A DNA stretch of 64,000 nt from Alphaproteobacteria bacterium (GTDB lineage: Bacteria > Pseudomonadota > Alphaproteobacteria > SMXP01). The stretch spans positions 62,001 to 126,000 of the forward strand of contig JANQPV010000036.1 in the NCBI GenBank assembly GCA_028285305.1, read 5' to 3'. Position numbers and translations under genes: made by a program. Under the pieces are notes generated by a model. That model did not search any database. It was not told the DNA's origin and worked only from the letters and a program-made list of their open reading frames with translations. How positions within the stretch are numbered: position 1 is the first letter of the stretch; each line of letters opens with the position of its first letter. Shown one piece after another: positions 61,194 through 64,000 of the stretch.

Positions 61194-61676
61194 ATGATCA
61201 AACAGCTTCTCTTGAGTATAGTTTTGGCTTTTGGATCGGCCGGCTTCGCGCATCAAGCAGCCGCCCATTGCCAGATCCCGTGTGGCATCTACGATGACAA
61301 GCGGCAATTTGATGAGATGCGCGAGCATGTGCAGACAATCGAAAAGTCCATGGAAGAGATCATCCGCTTGAGCGGCGTAACCCCGTTGGACATTCACTCC
61401 ATTAGCCGTTGGACAGCGAACAAAGAAACCCACGCTCAAAAGATCCAATTGACGGTATCGGAATACTTCATGACTCAGCGCGTCGTCGTCGCCGATCCGA
61501 TTAGCGTGACCCAACATGGCGCTTATCAAAAGAGCTTGTCATTACTCCACCAAATCCTCGTGGCGGCGATGAAGTCCAAACAGACAACAGATGCGGTTCA
61601 TGTGGAAGAGTTGAACAAGCTCATCGACGAATACGAAGAGCACTATTTTAAGGACCACGGCCACACGCCCCAATAG
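61194..61676 (+). CDS. sodN: nickel superoxide dismutase with Sec signal peptide
   Basis: 160 residues. The nickel-hook H-C-Q-I-P-C-G-I-Y-D-D matches the NiSOD mature N-terminus H-C-x-x-P-C-G-x-Y. Here the hook starts at His25, directly after a hydrophobic N-terminal segment (L-L-L-S-I-V-L-A-F-G) and A-A-A. Signal peptidase cleavage after Ala24 would expose His as residue 1 and Cys as 2 and 6, the nickel ligands. Dismutation of superoxide would then occur in the periplasm. The remaining four-helix part (E-E-I-I-R-L-S-G through E-E-H-Y-F-K) is of normal length. No sodX-type maturation peptidase gene is adjacent. Confidence 0.93.
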   Translation: MIKQLLLSIVLAFGSAGFAHQAAAHCQIPCGIYDDKRQFDEMREHVQTIEKSMEEIIRLSGVTPLDIHSISRWTANKETHAQKIQLTVSEYFMTQRVVVADPISVTQHGAYQKSLSLLHQILVAAMKSKQTTDAVHVEELNKLIDEYEEHYFKDHGHTPQ

Positions 61677-61683
61677 TGCTCTG

Positions 61684-62481
61684 TTACCGCCTCATCTGAA
61701 ACGGTCTCAGAAGCAACTCGGTGAGAGGCAAATCGGTTTTGTCCTCCACGCCGATCCGCATATCAAGCTGACGCGGACTGGCACTGCGTGTGCCGAAGAG
61801 GCGATCCCAAAAGCTAAACGTTGTCCCGTAGTTTGAATCGGTGTCCGCATGAACCGCATGGTGATGAACCCAGTGGATGGACGGGGTAATGATCAAACGC
61901 GACAACCCCGCCTCAATTTTATTCGGGAGCCGGATGTTTGAGTGATGAAACAACGTCGCGATGAGCACGATTGTCTCAAACACAAGCACGGTGAAAAGAT
62001 CGATGCCCATGAGAAAAACAAAAAGACCCCGCGCCACTGCTGATAAAAGGATCTCTCCAAAGTGGAACCTGATCGCGCTCGTACTATCCAAGAACTCGTC
62101 CAAATGATGGATCTCGTGAAACCGCCAAAGCAGCGGGACTTCGTGATTGAGGCGGTGCCAAAAGTACAAATAGAGATCTAAAAGGATGAGATCGAACAAA
62201 AGGACCGCCGGCCCGGACATCCATTCCGGCCGCCAGTTCAGCGCATGCGCCGCAGCAAAAGCGGAGATCGGCAAGATAATCAGCGGCGACATGAGCGCGT
62301 TCAAAACCCACAGCAGACCGTTCTTGATCACACGGTTAGAATCCGGCCGGCGCGCCGCAGCCCACACGCGTTCCGCCAAAAAGATAGCGATAAAGAAAGC
62401 GGCCACCACACCCGATTTGAGGGCGAGAAGACCTTCGGAAGTGGTTACATCTACGAAGTTCACACCAAGTCCTGAGATCAC
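61684..62481 (-). CDS. sterol desaturase / fatty acid hydroxylase family membrane protein
   Basis: 265 residues with four to five TM helices. The di-iron histidine clusters of the family are complete: H-R-L-N-H (about 109-113), H-E-I-H-H (about 121-125) and H-W-V-H-H-H-A-V-H near 205. It would hydroxylate or desaturate a lipid-like substrate in the membrane. Its start overlaps the cupin stop (62478-62481), so the two are coupled. It converges with sodN with only seven bases between the stops. Substrate unknown. Confidence 0.9.
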   Translation of the reverse strand: MISGLGVNFVDVTTSEGLLALKSGVVAAFFIAIFLAERVWAAARRPDSNRVIKNGLLWVLNALMSPLIILPISAFAAAHALNWRPEWMSGPAVLLFDLILLDLYLYFWHRLNHEVPLLWRFHEIHHLDEFLDSTSAIRFHFGEILLSAVARGLFVFLMGIDLFTVLVFETIVLIATLFHHSNIRLPNKIEAGLSRLIITPSIHWVHHHAVHADTDSNYGTTFSFWDRLFGTRSASPRQLDMRIGVEDKTDLPLTELLLRPFQMRR

Positions 62482-62789
62482 TTAAACCAAATCTCGATCT
62501 CCGCCGTGTCTTCCTCAAAGCGCGCCGCATGGCGCACATGCCGGTCCACGTGATACCAGTCCCCAACCCCGTATTCGGTCTCAACGCCATCCAAGATCAG
62601 CACCAACCGCCCCTTTGTGATGACGCCGTAATTCTCTGTATCATGATCATGCTCTTCAATCACCGTCCCGGCAGGATAGCTGGCAAAATAGACATCCGCC
62701 TGTTCGTTTTCCACCCGGCGAGCTACAAAGCGTTCGGTAAATGAAGACAGTTCCAGGAGCTTGTCCGGAAAGAAATGGGGATTGGACAT
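62478..62789 (-). CDS. small cupin-domain protein
   Basis: 103 residues from ATG 62789; a TTG at 62813 would overlap the upstream SDR stop. The cupin metal motif appears as H-D-H-D-T-E-N-Y-G (motif 1: His, His, Glu) and a second motif G-D-W-Y-H-V-D-R-H. Single-domain cupins of this size are often dioxygenases, isomerases or small-molecule binders. The coupled neighbours (SDR upstream, membrane hydroxylase downstream) suggest a shared lipid or aromatic substrate. Confidence 0.82.
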   Translation of the reverse strand: MSNPHFFPDKLLELSSFTERFVARRVENEQADVYFASYPAGTVIEEHDHDTENYGVITKGRLVLILDGVETEYGVGDWYHVDRHVRHAARFEEDTAEIEIWFK

Positions 62790-62809
62790 CTGTCGACCTA
62801 TCTGATCTT

Positions 62810-63622
62810 TCAAATTTGCACGATGGACTCACTTATCGTTCGTGCACGCCTCTCAAAGACTTCTTTGGTTTCGCCGTCATCGGTCGCGCACACCAAATAA
62901 CCGCCACCCTCACCCACAACCCGTTCGACGTGCGGCCACATGAGATAGGGATGCTTCGCTTCCTTCCACTGACTGGAGATCGCGGGGTCCATCCGCCGCA
63001 CACCACCATATTTTTCAGGCCGCGCCCGCGCGGCATCCCAAATATCCGTATTCAGAAGACCGGGGCACAATATTGTGGTTCCGATACCATCCTTGGCAAG
63101 TTCACCTCTGAGCGCCTCCGCCGCAGCAAGCGTCGCGTGCTTGGTCATGGCGTAAAGGGGAAAGTCTCCTTCCGGTTCGCGCAGGGCCGCTGACGATGCT
63201 GTTACGCCGACATGACGGGGCTCGCCCGCCTCCTCCATCAACGGACAAAAGAGTTGCGCCGTCCAGATCACACCCAGCAGATTTACATTGACGCCCCACT
63301 CCACGGCGTTCTGGCGCCCTTTGATGACGGGAGAACCAACACCAACGCCCGCATTAATCCAAAGGAGGCTGAGTTTTTCACCCCGGCTCACCAACGTCTC
63401 CGCCGCTTTTTCAGTCGCCGCCCGATCGCTGACATCGAACGCAAGTGGAAACGCGCCCTCGCCGATTTCCTCTGCCACGCGCGCGGCCGCGTCTTCGCGG
63501 ATGTCTTGGACGCAAACGCGCATGCCGGCCCCCGCGAAACCTTTGGCAAGCATTTCTCCAATCCCGTCACCCGCACCGGTGACCAGGGCCAGCTTGCCGC
63601 TGTATGCTGAGAGTCCAGCCAT
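62810..63622 (-). CDS. SDR family oxidoreductase
   Basis: 270 residues. V-T-G-A-G-D-G-I-G (about 14-22) binds the cofactor. The catalytic elements are A-S-S-A-A (Ser) and Y-A-M-T-K (Tyr/Lys), and L-C-P-G-L-L-N-T is the PG loop. It is probably the first gene of the SDR-cupin-hydroxylase operon (stop to cupin ATG 20 bases apart). Divergent from the cupin gene at 63722 with a 99-base gap. Substrate unknown. Confidence 0.9.
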   Translation of the reverse strand: MAGLSAYSGKLALVTGAGDGIGEMLAKGFAGAGMRVCVQDIREDAAARVAEEIGEGAFPLAFDVSDRAATEKAAETLVSRGEKLSLLWINAGVGVGSPVIKGRQNAVEWGVNVNLLGVIWTAQLFCPLMEEAGEPRHVGVTASSAALREPEGDFPLYAMTKHATLAAAEALRGELAKDGIGTTILCPGLLNTDIWDAARARPEKYGGVRRMDPAISSQWKEAKHPYLMWPHVERVVGEGGGYLVCATDDGETKEVFERRARTISESIVQI

Positions 63623-63721
63623 CTCACGTCCCTCTCATGGATTCATTGCAAACAACTGACATTTATCATGATTGCCTGCCTGTCTCTAGAGCACTAAGTT
63701 CTCTTAAACGGGAACGTGATC

Positions 63722-64000
63722 ATGAACGCCAAAATCATCAATATACGCAAGTCCGAATGGAGTAAGGGAAAGAACGATCGCGGCGAAGACTGGGCCCATA
63801 TCGATCTCAGCGGCGAACAACTGGGCGTCCGTATCGAAGAATTGCCGCCTGGCTCAAGTTCAAGCGAGCACCACTATCATACGCATGAGGAGGAACATGT
63901 CTTGGTGATGGAGGGGGAGGCAACCCTCTTCCTTGGAGACGATGAGATTGACCTCAAATCAGGCGACCATGTTTGGTTTGCCGCAGGAGACGATACACCT
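63722..64000 (+). CDS. cupin-domain protein, N-terminal part (3' end outside window)
   Basis: The frame opens at ATG 63722 and runs past the window edge (93 codons visible). Motif 1 of the cupin fold is G-S-S-S-S-E-H-H-Y-H-T-H-E-E-E-H-V-L-V-M-E-G with two His and a Glu as metal ligands; L-K-S-G-D-H-V-W-F-A-A-G begins motif 2. It resembles cupins of sugar or carboxylate metabolism, but the truncated sequence does not allow more. Divergent from the SDR gene. Confidence 0.85.
   Translation, partial: MNAKIINIRKSEWSKGKNDRGEDWAHIDLSGEQLGVRIEELPPGSSSSEHHYHTHEEEHVLVMEGEATLFLGDDEIDLKSGDHVWFAAGDDTP

Overview
The window is a compact, mostly single-copy stretch of bacterial chromosome. About 58 protein genes on both strands are packed with short gaps and frequent 1-4 nt start/stop overlaps. 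There are no rRNA or tRNA genes, no CRISPR array, and no transposase or phage genes that I can see. The gene families (TorF-type outer-membrane proteins, a small HTH domain that I associate with alphaproteobacteria, liu-type acyl-CoA carboxylase, Rieske/P450/LLM oxidoreductases, palindromic GC-rich intergenic repeats) point to an aerobic, metabolically versatile alphaproteobacterium, perhaps marine or a Parvibaculum-like degrader. The order is a guess.

Layout. 0-5 kb: end of an SDR gene, then a polyhydroxyalkanoate (PHA) locus with two paralogous alpha/beta hydrolases, a phasin-like protein, a very short PhaE-like protein and a class III PhaC with a complete Cys149/Asp303/His332 triad, followed by a GNAT acetyltransferase and DUF4112. 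5-11 kb: RND efflux permease and adaptor, divergent from a TetR regulator, with a perfect 18-bp palindrome between them. 11-20 kb: histidine kinase without receiver, serine hydrolase, YdeP-type molybdoenzyme, HSL-type esterase, rhodanese, repeats, a DUF7282-like protein, a lipoprotein RNase T2 and a diheme protein. 20-26 kb: trehalose operon otsA-otsB-GH15, then an asparagine synthase. 26-34 kb: DUF2141, DUF4386, LysR, VOC, an SdsA-type alkylsulfatase, methyltransferase, MFS and an unknown lipoprotein.

34-37 kb: sulfate activation genes. Here cysD carries an in-frame N-terminal helix-turn-helix-like domain, and two palindromes 51 bp apart lie just upstream. It is followed by a cysN-cysC fusion. 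I regard this as the most unusual item in the window: a sulfate-activating enzyme that may also bind DNA and control its own operon. 37-40 kb: tandem torF duplicates with matching leaders and terminators. 40-45 kb: liuB-liuC-liuD (3-methylcrotonyl-CoA or geranyl-CoA carboxylation).

45-64 kb: a catabolic region. One operon on the minus strand holds E1alpha-E1beta of a 2-oxoacid/acetoin-type dehydrogenase, a CurA-like reductase, a cysteine-free OB-fold (DUF35-like) protein and an atypical thiolase with Glu in place of the usual motif His. Around it lie TesB, cytochrome P450, a ThuA-like protein, SDRs, a TetR regulator, an AcoC-like lipoyl/hydrolase protein, an ABM monooxygenase, a Rieske oxygenase, an LLM flavin oxidoreductase, a nickel superoxide dismutase with a Sec signal peptide ending exactly before the metal-binding His, a fatty acid hydroxylase-like protein and cupins. 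Together these look like oxidation and acyl-CoA-type breakdown of an unknown hydrophobic substrate; the substrate cannot be read from the sequence.
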